From JAICXG01 sp036494545 (GTDB lineage: Bacteria > Verrucomicrobiota > Verrucomicrobiia > Chthoniobacterales > UBA10450), in contig DASXOB010000007.1 of the NCBI GenBank assembly GCA_036494545.1, positions 573,745 to 637,744 on the forward strand: a stretch of 64,000 nucleotides of DNA. Reading direction: 5' to 3'. Both the position numbers and the translations under genes were made by a program. The notes under the pieces are model-generated. The model was not told where the DNA came from and did not search any database. It saw nothing but the letters and a program-made list of their open reading frames with translations. Position 1 is the first letter of the stretch, and every line of letters begins with the position of its first letter. Shown here piece by piece: positions 27,996 to 37,464 of the stretch.

Positions 27996-28585
27996 AAGTC
28001 CTCGCCCTGGAACTTTCTTCTGCCATCGGTGGCATCGCCTTTTGCGACCAAGGCGAGCTACGCGAATTCCGCATCTTTCCGGCGGATCGAAAAGACTCCG
28101 GCTTTTTCTACCAGAATCTCCAGGAAATATATCAAGCCGCTGCGCCGCCCGACGTGCTTGTCGTCGGACTTGGCCCGGGATCGTATGCCGGAGTGCGAAT
28201 CGCGATCGCGACCGCGCTCGGCTTGCGGGCAGCGACGGGTGCAAAACTGCTCGGTTTGCCATCGATCGTGGCCTTCGATGAAGCGGCTTACTTTGTCATC
28301 GGCAATGCGCGGCGGGGCACCTTTTACTTCGCATCAGTCGCAAATGGACAATGTCTGGAAGGACCAACGCTTGGCACCGCGGAGGAGATTCGAGTAAAAG
28401 TGCAGAAGTCCGATCGTTTGCCAATCTTTGCCACCGAACACTTGATGGAGTTCGACGGGATTTCGATCGAACATCCGTCCGCGCTGCGTCTGGCTGAACT
28501 TGCCCTGCGAGCGAAAGATTTCAGCGAGGAACCGCTTCAACCAATTTATTTGCGCGCACCCTACATCACGACGGCGAAGAAATGA
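27992..28585 (+). CDS. tsaB: tRNA threonylcarbamoyladenosine biosynthesis protein TsaB
   Basis: This is the ASKHA-fold partner of TsaD, without catalytic activity itself. The N-terminal VLALELSSAIGGIA and the conserved VVGLGPGSYAGVRIA are diagnostic. The start is GTG, overlapping the tsaE stop (GTGTGA) and preceded by a strong ribosome-binding sequence, GGGGAGGAGG. At 197 residues it is slightly short. The stop overlaps the alr start. Confidence 0.92.
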   Translation: MKVLALELSSAIGGIAFCDQGELREFRIFPADRKDSGFFYQNLQEIYQAAAPPDVLVVGLGPGSYAGVRIAIATALGLRAATGAKLLGLPSIVAFDEAAYFVIGNARRGTFYFASVANGQCLEGPTLGTAEEIRVKVQKSDRLPIFATEHLMEFDGISIEHPSALRLAELALRAKDFSEEPLQPIYLRAPYITTAKK

Positions 28586-29673
28586 ATTCGTTAGGCACTG
28601 ATCGCTGCTGGGCGGAGATCGACCGAGAAGCTTTGCGCCACAATGCGCGTGTTGCGCGCGAGCGCATCGGACCGGAGACCGAACTGCTCGCCGTCGTAAA
28701 AGCCAACGGCTATGGCCACGGCATGATCGAAGTGGCCGACACGTTACGGGATGAGGCACAGCTTTTCGGCGTCGCGAACCTGCACGAAGCGCTGGAGCTA
28801 CGCGCCAGTGGGATCGCACACCCGATTCTCATTCTTGGTCCCGCACTGCCGCAGGAACGGGCAACGATCGCCGAACATGGATTCATCGCCACCGTTTCAA
28901 GTTTCGAGGAAGGCCGCGTCTTCAAAGGCAGCCCGCTCAACTTCGCCATCGACACCGGCATGGGCCGCATGGGCTGCTGGCAGGAGAATGCACTCGCCGA
29001 GCTGGAAAAGATTTCACACCTTCCTGAGGTGCGGCTGCACAGCATTTCGACGCACCTGCCAGTCGCGGACGAAGACTTCGCTTTCACGGAAAGGCAACTG
29101 AGGCAGTTCGCAGTGCTCGTTAGGCAAATACGAATGCGCCTGCCAGGCGGCTACAAAGTGCATGTCCTGCTCAGCGCCGGAATTCTCGGCTTTGCGCAAC
29201 ATCGCTTCGACATCGTGCGCGCCGGCCTCATGCTCTATGGCTCTTCGCCTTTGCCTAACGAACAGAGGTTTCTTCGGCCGATCATGACCCTGAAGTCGCG
29301 CATCGCTCTCCTTCGCGATTTGCCGCCAGGCCGGAGCGTGAGCTATGGCCGCACCTTTACCACATCGCGATCGATGCGCGTCGCAACGATCAGCGCCGGT
29401 TATGCTGATGGTTTTCCGCGTGCGCAATCCAACCGCGGAGCGTCGGTCCTGGTCGGCGGCCAGCGTTGCCCCGTGCTCGGCCGAATTACGATGGACCTGA
29501 CGGTGATCGACGTCTCGGCAGTCCCTAACGTTGACCTTGGGAATGAGGTTATTCTCATGGGTAAACAGGGCGACGAGGAAATTCTGGCAGCGGAAATGGC
29601 GGAGCGGGCAGGAACGATTCCGTGGGAAATTTTTACCGGGATTGGCAGCCGGGCGCGCCGGGTTTACTTGTAG
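28582..29673 (+). CDS. alr: Alanine racemase
   Basis: A PLP enzyme that makes D-alanine for peptidoglycan. The cofactor lysine lies in VVKANGYGHGM near residue 40, and the opposing catalytic Tyr is in VSYGRTF near 254. AGLMLYGSSP and the C-terminal beta domain (CPVLGRITMDLTVIDVS) are typical. It is the last gene of the sppA-alr run, coupled to tsaB by ATGA. Three exact iterated motif copies (28588, 29117, 29253) encode SLG, VRQ and PNE, and a near-match CCTAACGT lies at 29524. Confidence 0.95.
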   Translation: MNSLGTDRCWAEIDREALRHNARVARERIGPETELLAVVKANGYGHGMIEVADTLRDEAQLFGVANLHEALELRASGIAHPILILGPALPQERATIAEHGFIATVSSFEEGRVFKGSPLNFAIDTGMGRMGCWQENALAELEKISHLPEVRLHSISTHLPVADEDFAFTERQLRQFAVLVRQIRMRLPGGYKVHVLLSAGILGFAQHRFDIVRAGLMLYGSSPLPNEQRFLRPIMTLKSRIALLRDLPPGRSVSYGRTFTTSRSMRVATISAGYADGFPRAQSNRGASVLVGGQRCPVLGRITMDLTVIDVSAVPNVDLGNEVILMGKQGDEEILAAEMAERAGTIPWEIFTGIGSRARRVYL

Positions 29674-29746
29674 AGCCGAGATTCGCTGTTTCGTGATCGC
29701 GGGCTCTGGCTCGTTAGGCCTTCCGATTCACGAAACAGCTCGACCA

Positions 29747-30109
29747 ATGTTTCAAATCATCTTTAATGAGCTCAGTGCGGCGGAGATGGCGGCGTTGCCG
29801 AAAGCGCTCCAGCTCGATTTACTGGCCGAGTTTCAGATTCTTCCCGAAGACCTCGATAATCTGGATGGCAAACACTTTGGGGTGATCGAGCGCGAGAAAA
29901 AAAAACTCTACCGATATCGGGCAAAAGATTATCGCATCTACTTCGAGCGCAGCTCGGAGGGCGTGACGGTGCACCGCGTGCTGCACAAGAACACGCTGCG
30001 CGACTTCCTTTTCCGCAGCAAACTGCCAATGGCGGAAGATGATCAGCTCGGCAAAACCCGCGAATTCTGGAAACTGATCGAACAGGGCGAACGGAGCGGC
30101 AAAGCCTAA
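29747..30109 (+). CDS. RelE/ParE-like protein without an antitoxin partner
   Basis: This 120-residue protein has the core layout of the RelE/ParE superfamily: an N-terminal helical hairpin (LDLLAEFQILPEDLDNL), then strands KKLYRYRAKDYRIYFERSSEGVTVHRVLHKNTLRDF, a pattern typical of RNase toxins or their house-keeping relatives. No small antitoxin gene adjoins it. The start at 29747 is chosen because the longer frame overlaps alr. The TAA stop is provided by motif copy GCC-TAA-CGA at 30104. Toxic activity is not implied by the sequence. Confidence 0.65.
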   Translation: MFQIIFNELSAAEMAALPKALQLDLLAEFQILPEDLDNLDGKHFGVIEREKKKLYRYRAKDYRIYFERSSEGVTVHRVLHKNTLRDFLFRSKLPMAEDDQLGKTREFWKLIEQGERSGKA

Positions 30110-30202
30110 CGAGGCCCACGCGGGGATTGTTAGGCTTGACAGGAAGTGACGAACCTGAAATACCTCGCGCCCAAGTCACTAGCCAGTTGACAGAAAGAAA
30201 AA

Positions 30203-30919
30203 ATGAAATTACTCACTCGCGCGCTCGCGCTCTTTGCCTTCATGCCACTCGCTGCCCTACATGGACAGCAAAACTCGGCCGCCGCAAAAGGAAACACGGC
30301 TCCAAAGCGAACCGATGTTTATCATGTCTTCATAGTCAAAGCCGCCCTTGGCAAAGCGAAGGAGCTGGAGGATTGGATGAAGCAACCGGACCCGGACCAT
30401 CCCGATCGCAAGGGAATTGTCTTGCGACACCAGGATGGCGATTCCTGGGACTACGCAGCGATCGAGCACATTGGCGCCAAGGCTACCGTCGATATGAGTG
30501 GCACGCCGATGACACCGCAGCAACGTCTGCTCAGCGAATGGCACAACGACACCTTCGTCGCCGGTCCATCGTGGGCTGAATTCGCCAAGGCGCTTGGTCT
30601 CGATGATGCCTCGAAAAGCTCCGGCTCCGTCTATATTGTTTCCGATTATCGTGCTGCGCCTGGTCATCGCGAGGAGCTGGAGAAAATGTTGAGTGAAGCG
30701 ACCCCAGGCGACACCGCTTCGGGGAATGTGTTGATGGCGCATTTGGAAGGCGCGCCGTGGAATTTCCTCGGCATTGTGCGTTACGACAGCTGGGAAAAGT
30801 ATGCCGAGGGTGAGAAAAACAGCATTGCGCAGGCAGGCAAGAGCGCCGGCGGCTGGTTTGAGCTCCGCCAACATTGCGCTCTGCACCACGACACACTGAC
30901 TGATCGCGTGCTTCCGTAG
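30203..30919 (+). CDS. Exported hypothetical protein, possible duplicated dimeric alpha/beta-barrel
   Basis: A signal peptide (LLTRALALFAFMPLAALHG) precedes ~210 residues. Two similar halves can be seen: VYHVFIVKAALGKAKELEDWM...ALGLDD and VYIVSDYRAAPGHREELEKML...WEKYAE. Each has a strand followed by a 'G-x2-x-ELE' helix, reminiscent of ferredoxin-like antibiotic-monooxygenase (ABM) domains. No catalytic residues are evident and no name is assigned. Confidence 0.65.
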   Translation: MKLLTRALALFAFMPLAALHGQQNSAAAKGNTAPKRTDVYHVFIVKAALGKAKELEDWMKQPDPDHPDRKGIVLRHQDGDSWDYAAIEHIGAKATVDMSGTPMTPQQRLLSEWHNDTFVAGPSWAEFAKALGLDDASKSSGSVYIVSDYRAAPGHREELEKMLSEATPGDTASGNVLMAHLEGAPWNFLGIVRYDSWEKYAEGEKNSIAQAGKSAGGWFELRQHCALHHDTLTDRVLP

Positions 30920-31042
30920 CGCGCGAATCCATCCCGGTCCCTCCAATTTTTCACCCGCCCGGCTGACCGCTCGCTTCGGTTAGGCCGCGCGGGGTGATTT
31001 CTTTGCACGACCTTGTGTCGCGGCGGATGCGAACTCTTTTTG

Positions 31043-31377
31043 ATGAAAGACACGAGCGTCACCAAGGTTACGTCCGCGTTTTCACCCCACGGTCCAGAGG
31101 GACAGAAGTATCTCGCTCAGGGGTGCACGTGGCGATGCGACTGTGGGAGAACGAGCAGCCTAACAAAAAGAAGCCTGTCTCCAAACATCCCCACGAAACT
31201 GTGGGATACGTCATCAAAGGTCGCGCTGAACTCCACATCGAAGGCCAGACGGTCGTCTTGAACGTAGGTGATTCCTACGCTGTGCCGAAGGATGCGGAGC
31301 ACGCTTACAAAATCCTGGAGACGTTTAGCGCCGTGGAAGCGACCTCGCCTCCTGCGCCCGCGCACGAGCAAAAGTAA
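31043..31377 (+). pseudogene. Single-domain cupin protein, frameshifted
   Basis: The N-terminal part reads MKDTSVTKVTSAFSPHG and GPEGQKYLA in one frame. The cupin barrel (GVHVAMRLWENEQP, HETVGYVIKGRAELHIEG, VVLNVGDSYAVPKDAEHAY, FSAVEATSPP) continues in another. The switch is at about 31112, where TAT-CTC-GC-TCA lacks one base of the expected TyrLeuAlaSer reading. The span is one base short of a multiple of three, so one inserted base restores a ~111-residue cupin. It is either a recent inactivation or a base-call error. A variant motif CCTAACAA lies inside at 31160. Confidence 0.75.
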
Positions 31378-31503
31378 TCGAACTCGAAGACGCGCAGTCT
31401 GGGTTCGCCTCCGCGCGCTTCTTCGGACAGGTGTGCTTCCGTGCGTCCTCTTCTAAAAGTCCAGGTTTAGGCCCGCTGAAAGCGACGCCGTCCCTGCCTG
31501 CCT

Positions 31504-31743
31504 CTACTTCATCAAGAGGGCCGAGCGGCTGCGCTTAATTTCGCGCGTGATCTTGCGGTGCATGTGCGCCGGCATTCCCGTCACCCGGCGCGGCAGGATC
31601 TTTCCGCTTTCAGTCACAAATTTTCTGAGAAGATCCGGGTTCTTATAGTCGATCGCTTCCGCCGCGATATCGATGCGACGGCGCGGCATGGTCCGATTGG
31701 CGCGACGAAAGGCGGAACGGCGTTTGGCAGTCTTGGGTTGCAT
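31504..31743 (-). CDS. rpsR: 30S ribosomal protein S18
   Basis: S18 is a small-subunit protein that binds with S6 on the platform. The diagnostic segment IDYKNPDLLRKFVTESGKILPRRVTGM and the basic C-terminus HMHRKITREIKRSRSALL are intact. The length of 79 residues is normal. The start codon lies one base after the rpmG stop, so both are co-translated with the dksA-like gene. Confidence 0.96.
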   Translation of the reverse strand: MQPKTAKRRSAFRRANRTMPRRRIDIAAEAIDYKNPDLLRKFVTESGKILPRRVTGMPAHMHRKITREIKRSRSALLMK

Positions 31744-31744
31744 G

Positions 31745-31918
31745 TTATCGAGTCTCGCGGTGCAGGGTGTGTCGCTTCAAGAACGGATTGTATTTCTTTT
31801 TCTCCAGACGATTCGGGGTCCGTGGGCTTTTTTTGTTTCGCGTGCTCATGTAGCGCGACGCGGGCGCACCGGCGGCCTTCGCCTCGGTGCATTCGAGAGT
31901 GATTATTTCCTGCGGCAT
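31745..31918 (-). CDS. rpmG: 50S ribosomal protein L33 (cysteine-poor type)
   Basis: This 57-residue frame reads MPQEIITLECTEAKAAGAP, ASRYMSTRNKKSPRTPNR and LEKKKYNPFLKRHTLHRET. The L33 core TRNKK...LEKKKYNPFLKRHTLHRE is clear. Only one Cys remains (ECTEA) and the second zinc pair is replaced by NPFLK, so this is the zinc-independent 'C-minus' form. Such forms often serve in zinc limitation. It lies between the dksA-like gene and rpsR with almost no spacing. Confidence 0.9.
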   Translation of the reverse strand: MPQEIITLECTEAKAAGAPASRYMSTRNKKSPRTPNRLEKKKYNPFLKRHTLHRETR

Positions 31919-31923
31919 GTTCG

Positions 31924-32676
31924 TTAATCCTTGGTATCGGCCTGGACTTCTTCTTCCTCGCCTTCGCGCGACTCATCATCGGTGAGACCGAAAAGTGAAG
32001 TGACCGATTGGCGGACGCGCGTCGCCTTATTCTGCTTTTCCAGTTGCGACTGGCATTCGACGGTGAAGCGCGCAAACGGGATCGCCTCCAGGCGTGCGTG
32101 CGAAATCGGCTTACCTGACATCTCGCATTTACCGTAGGTGCCCAGATCGATTCGCTTCAAGGCTTCGTCGATCTCGTAAAGCGCATCCTGTTCCTGCGAC
32201 AAAAGACTGAGCGCAAAATCGCGATCGTAGGCGTCGCTTCCGGCGTCGGCCTGATGCATTCCGAAAGCAGAAGCTTCGCTGCCTTCCGCGCGGGCGCGCA
32301 GGGTATCCTGCGCGACGCCCGCCATCGAATCGACCATTGCGTCGCGCAGTTGCAGAAGCTTCTCCTTCTGTGCGCGGATGAAAGGATCGAGCCGGCGCTC
32401 GTTCGTCTTGTGGTTGTTGCCGATGATGGTCATCGTCTCGGTGCTCTTGCCGAGCTTCCTCGGCTTGCCGTTGGCGGAACGAGTCGCTGCCACCGCAGCC
32501 TTGGACGCTTTCGCAGGCTTTGAGGATTTACTGTTGCCCAGTTTGATTTTTTTCGCTCTGGCCGGTTTCTTTTTCACGACAGAAGTCTTGCGCGATGCAG
32601 CCTTTTTCTTGGCGGCCTTCGGAGGAGCTTTTTTCGCGGTTTTTTTCGGTGCTGATTTCTTGCTTGAACGGGCCAT
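31924..32676 (-). CDS. TraR/DksA zinc-finger family protein with Lys-rich N-terminal extension
   Basis: About 85 residues of Lys/Ala/Pro-rich sequence, similar in composition to histone H1 tails, precede a DksA-like core. That core has a coiled-coil (RAQKEKLLQLRDAMVDSM, then DRDFALSLLSQEQDALYEIDEALKRI) and the finger YGKCEMSGKPISHARLEAIPFARFTVECQ. Only two of the four canonical zinc cysteines remain (CEMS and ECQS). DksA-type proteins bind the RNA polymerase secondary channel. The start is the ATG at 32676. It is followed directly by rpmG and rpsR, suggesting a translation-linked operon. Confidence 0.85.
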   Translation of the reverse strand: MARSSKKSAPKKTAKKAPPKAAKKKAASRKTSVVKKKPARAKKIKLGNSKSSKPAKASKAAVAATRSANGKPRKLGKSTETMTIIGNNHKTNERRLDPFIRAQKEKLLQLRDAMVDSMAGVAQDTLRARAEGSEASAFGMHQADAGSDAYDRDFALSLLSQEQDALYEIDEALKRIDLGTYGKCEMSGKPISHARLEAIPFARFTVECQSQLEKQNKATRVRQSVTSLFGLTDDESREGEEEEVQADTKD

Positions 32677-32812
32677 AAAGCTGAGCAATTCCGGGTATGT
32701 TTCCTCTTGTCCGGACGGAAGGGAGGGTAATTAAGGGCAATTAGATTTTGGCGCAAGCGGTTTTGGAACGATTTCTGGCCTTCCGTTCTCCTTCATTCCG
32801 AGCGCGGGCCTC

Positions 32813-33607
32813 TTAGGAACTGGCGCTCGAATAATGCCGTAAGGCCCAATACCAGAACGCACGGCTGATCAGAGCCGCAATCGTGCCCGCGACGACGAGA
32901 TGAAGCATGAGCCAGCTCGGCTGGCCTAACGACTTGATGAGCAGGCGGGCTGGAATGTTGGCCACAATCACCACCGGAATGAACCAGCCGAAAATAAGCC
33001 GAAAAATCTGAGGAAAAATGACGTCCGGATACCGCGCGATGTTGAGGAAGTTGAAGTAACCGTAGACGAGGCCTTGCGCGCGAACGATCCAAAAACTGAC
33101 TGCCGCCAGGGTGAGCATGATCGAGTAGTGGATTGCGATCCCGAAGCCCAGAGCGACGAGATAAAGCAGAATCGCCGGCCATCCTGGGACGACGTGCAGT
33201 TTGCCTAACGAAAAGACGACGACGATTGCCCCGATTAACGCGTTGACCACGCTGTCCAGCCCGAACTGTTTTGTCGAAACGACAAACTGACTGTCGAGCG
33301 GCAGGACGAGCAGCGAATCGAGTTTTCCCGTGCGCACCAGCTCAGGAACGTTGGCGACGTTGACGAAGAAGAATGCCTGAAACAGCTGCGCGATTATCTG
33401 GTGCGTGCCGACCAGCAAGACAACTTCCCATTTCGTCCAGTCCCCAATCTTGTCGACCTGCCCAAAGATGATGCTGAAGAACAGGATCTGGCCGCAAAAC
33501 CAAAGCACCTCCACGATCATCCAGAGGATGAAATTGGCCTTAAAACTCAGCTCGCGAATGAGCGAGTTGCGCAGCATGATCGAGTAGATTTCCAAGTAGC
33601 GCCGCAT
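32813..33607 (-). CDS. ABC-2 type transporter permease (DUF990/COG3694-like)
   Basis: The protein has six predicted membrane helices and begins MRRYLEIYSIMLRNSLIRELSF. It has a FQAFFFVNVANVPELVRTGKLDSLLVLPLD segment that is typical of the ABC-2 permease family related to daunorubicin-type exporters. No ATPase gene adjoins on the same strand, so its partners are probably encoded beyond neighbouring genes or elsewhere. Motif copies at 32924 and 33203 both encode SLG in membrane or loop segments. Confidence 0.8.
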   Translation of the reverse strand: MRRYLEIYSIMLRNSLIRELSFKANFILWMIVEVLWFCGQILFFSIIFGQVDKIGDWTKWEVVLLVGTHQIIAQLFQAFFFVNVANVPELVRTGKLDSLLVLPLDSQFVVSTKQFGLDSVVNALIGAIVVVFSLGKLHVVPGWPAILLYLVALGFGIAIHYSIMLTLAAVSFWIVRAQGLVYGYFNFLNIARYPDVIFPQIFRLIFGWFIPVVIVANIPARLLIKSLGQPSWLMLHLVVAGTIAALISRAFWYWALRHYSSASS

Positions 33608-33680
33608 GGTTTCTTGTAACTAATTCCGGTGCCGACCGGTCCTAACAATAGCTGCCGGCAGGAAGTCGGCGGCATTTTTC

Positions 33681-34844
33681 ATGAAACGAATCATCCTCAT
33701 TGGCGGTGCGATCCTGGTTTTGTTGCTCGCGCTTTTCGTCTTTCGACGCTGCGGCCGCGAAGGGGAAAGCCAATATCAAACCGCCACTGTTACGCGTGGC
33801 TCAATTATCCAGGCCGTGACCGCGACAGGCACTCTCAACCCCGTGGTGAACGTGCAAGTCGGCAGCCAGATTTCAGGCAATATCAGCAAGCTTTATGTCG
33901 ACTTTAATTCACCGGTGAAATCTGGACAGACCGTGGCTGAGATCGATCCGGCGGTTTTCCAGGCGGCTGTGTTGCAGGCACAGGGCGACCTCGATAACGC
34001 AAAGGCCGGGCTCGAGCTCGCGCAAGTCAGCCAAAAGCGGACGCAGGAGTTAGTCGCGAAACAAAACTCTGCGCAATCCGAGCTCGATCAGGCCAACGCC
34101 GCTCTGCATCAGGCCGAAGCGCAGTTGAAGATTAAAGAAGGCGCCCTCGAGAAGGCAAAAGTGGATCTGGAGCATTGCACCATCACTTCGCCGATCGACG
34201 GAATCGTCATTTCGCGCAGCGTCGATGTTGGCCAAACCGTTGCTGCCAGCCTGAGTGCGCCGGTCGTTTTTACGATCGCAAATGACTTGAGCAAAATGCA
34301 AATCGACGCGGCAGTGGCCGAGGCGGATATCGGTGGTGTTGACGTCGGTCAGAAAGTGGACTTTACCGTCGACGCCTTTCCACGCCGCACCTTTCACGGC
34401 GACGTTGTGCAGGTGCGCAATGCACCGACCACGGTGCAGAATGTCGTCACCTACGACACCGTCATCGGCGTTAACAACGCTGATCTTAAGCTGAAGCCTG
34501 GAATGACTGCCAATGTCTCCATCGTCGGTGCGCAGCGTGAGAACGTGCTCAAGATTAGCAATTCAGCCCTACGGTTCCGCCCGCCAGAAGTAACCCCGCC
34601 GCCCGCCTCGAACCGCGGACCACGACTCAAGCCTAACGATCATCAGACCGAACGAACGGTTTACGTTCTGCGCGGCGCGAGCGTGGCGCCGGCTAAAATC
34701 AAAACCGGAATCAGCGACGGAATTTTCACCGAGGTTACCGAAGGCTTGAAAGAGGGCGATCGCGTCGTCACGGCCATTACGGGAAGGCCTGGTAATTCTG
34801 CGCAGCCTAACAATCCGTTCAGTGGCGGCTCGCGCCGCTTCTAG
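33681..34844 (+). CDS. Periplasmic adaptor subunit (MacA/HlyD family)
   Basis: An N-terminal membrane anchor (IILIGGAILVLLLALFVFR) is followed by the adaptor order: a beta-barrel strand, a lipoyl half (VGSQISGNISKLYVDFNSPVKSGQTVAEID), a coiled-coil hairpin with Gln/Ala/Glu heptads (QAQGDLDNAKAGLELAQ to LKIKEGALEKAKVDLEH), the second lipoyl half (ITSPIDGIVISRSVDVGQTV) and a C-terminal barrel. It should bridge the following ABC exporter to an outer-membrane channel, exporting macrolide-like compounds or lipids. The order adaptor-ATPase-permease matches macA-macB split into two genes. Confidence 0.9.
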   Translation: MKRIILIGGAILVLLLALFVFRRCGREGESQYQTATVTRGSIIQAVTATGTLNPVVNVQVGSQISGNISKLYVDFNSPVKSGQTVAEIDPAVFQAAVLQAQGDLDNAKAGLELAQVSQKRTQELVAKQNSAQSELDQANAALHQAEAQLKIKEGALEKAKVDLEHCTITSPIDGIVISRSVDVGQTVAASLSAPVVFTIANDLSKMQIDAAVAEADIGGVDVGQKVDFTVDAFPRRTFHGDVVQVRNAPTTVQNVVTYDTVIGVNNADLKLKPGMTANVSIVGAQRENVLKISNSALRFRPPEVTPPPASNRGPRLKPNDHQTERTVYVLRGASVAPAKIKTGISDGIFTEVTEGLKEGDRVVTAITGRPGNSAQPNNPFSGGSRRF

Positions 34845-34854
34845 TGTTCTTGTC

Positions 34855-35586
34855 ATGGCCGGAAACGATGCCGTCGTTAGGCTGGAAAACGTCCATAAGA
34901 CCTACCACACCGGTGAGGTTGAAGTGCAGGCCGTGCGCGGGGTTTCCCTCGAGATCAAGCGCGGCGAGTTCGTCGCCTTCATGGGTTCGAGTGGTTCGGG
35001 GAAATCGACCCTGATGAATGTGCTCGGCTGTCTCGATCGCCCGAGCGAAGGCCGTTATCTCCTCGACGGCTTTGATGTTTCAGGACTCGATCGCGACCGT
35101 TTGGCAGATATTCGCAATCGCAAACTCGGTTTTGTCTTCCAAAGCTTTAACCTTCTCCCGAGGACCTCAGCGCTCGAAAACGTTGAGCTGCCATTGCTCT
35201 ACGGCGAACATCGCCTAACGAACACGCAGTTGCGCGAAAAAGCCGGCCAGGTTCTCACCGCCGTTGGCCTCGCCGGCCGGGAAGACCATCATCCGAGTCA
35301 GCTTTCCGGCGGCCAGCAACAGCGCGTAGCAATCGCGCGTGCATTGATTAACGACCCGGAAATCGTCCTGGCCGATGAACCGACCGGCAACCTCGACAGC
35401 CGGACGAGCGTCGAAATCATGGACATTTTTCAGAAGCTCAATGATCACGGCATTACGATTGTGATGGTGACGCACGAATCCGACATCGCCGCTTACGCAA
35501 AACGCAACATTGTGATGCGCGACGGACTCGTGCAAAGCGATGAATCGGTCGTTAGGCGAACGCTTGCTGCGGAAGCTCTGTCATGA
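34855..35586 (+). CDS. ABC transporter ATP-binding protein (MacB/LolD type)
   Basis: Walker A GSSGSGKST is at residues 44-52, the signature motif LSGGQQQRVAIARAL near 149 and Walker B IVLADEPTGNLDS near 170. The latter sequence with GNLDS is characteristic of the MacB/LolD/FtsE group. It energises the adjacent FtsX-like permease. The ATG at 34855 lies ten bases after the adaptor gene. A GTC-GTT-AGG motif at 34874 encodes Val-Val-Arg in the conserved N-terminal strand. Confidence 0.92.
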   Translation: MAGNDAVVRLENVHKTYHTGEVEVQAVRGVSLEIKRGEFVAFMGSSGSGKSTLMNVLGCLDRPSEGRYLLDGFDVSGLDRDRLADIRNRKLGFVFQSFNLLPRTSALENVELPLLYGEHRLTNTQLREKAGQVLTAVGLAGREDHHPSQLSGGQQQRVAIARALINDPEIVLADEPTGNLDSRTSVEIMDIFQKLNDHGITIVMVTHESDIAAYAKRNIVMRDGLVQSDESVVRRTLAAEALS

Positions 35587-35693
35587 AACTGCAGATTAAA
35601 CTTTCGGCGCGATTGCGTGGGGTGTGCTCCGAGGGTGGCGCGCACAAATTATTGGACCTCGCCCCGCGTTCGCCGACTCCAATTTGAGGAAGC

Positions 35694-36911
<1,218 letters not shown>

Positions 36912-37052
36912 TCTAAGGCTCGGCGTTAGCTCTTTTTCCACAGCGCGCTTTGATCACGCGCGAAGGGCAGGCACTCGGCCGCGGGGCGCACGCTAACTTT
37001 ATGTTGTGTCGTTCAGCTCGACCCGATCGTATGCCAGTCGTACAAGTATGCG

Positions 37053-37415
37053 ATGCCGCAACCAAACCGATTTCAAAAGCTCGTTGCCGAAGCGAAGAAA
37101 AACGTTGCCGAAATCTCGCCTAACGATGCCAGGCGTGAAGTCGATTGTGGCGCCGCGACGTTGCTTGATGTGCGTGCAGAGGAAGATTGGGCAGCTGGTC
37201 ACGTTCAGGGCGCAAAACATCTTCCGCGCGCCGAGGTCGAGTTGGAAATCGAAGCAATGGTTCCGGATCTGAATCAGCGGATCATCTGCTACTGTGGCGG
37301 CGGGAGTCGCTCCGCGCTGGCCGCCGAAAGCCTCCAACGAATGGGCTACCGTAATGTGCGGTCAATGACCGGTGGTTTTCGTGCCTGGAAAGAGGCCGGT
37401 CTGCCGGTGCAGTGA
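37053..37415 (+). CDS. Rhodanese-like sulfurtransferase domain protein
   Basis: A single rhodanese domain of 120 residues. The substrate strand LLDVRAEEDWAAGHVQGAKHLPR and the active-site loop CYCGGGSRS, with the persulfide-forming Cys and the Arg of the loop, are intact. The end MTGGFRAWKEAGLPVQ is typical. Its sulfur acceptor is unknown. A motif copy at 37118 encodes SPND. Confidence 0.9.
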   Translation: MPQPNRFQKLVAEAKKNVAEISPNDARREVDCGAATLLDVRAEEDWAAGHVQGAKHLPRAEVELEIEAMVPDLNQRIICYCGGGSRSALAAESLQRMGYRNVRSMTGGFRAWKEAGLPVQ

Positions 37416-37464
37416 GCGAGGGAAGTGCGTGACTCGTCTGCCAGCAGCCTAATCGTTAGGCAAA

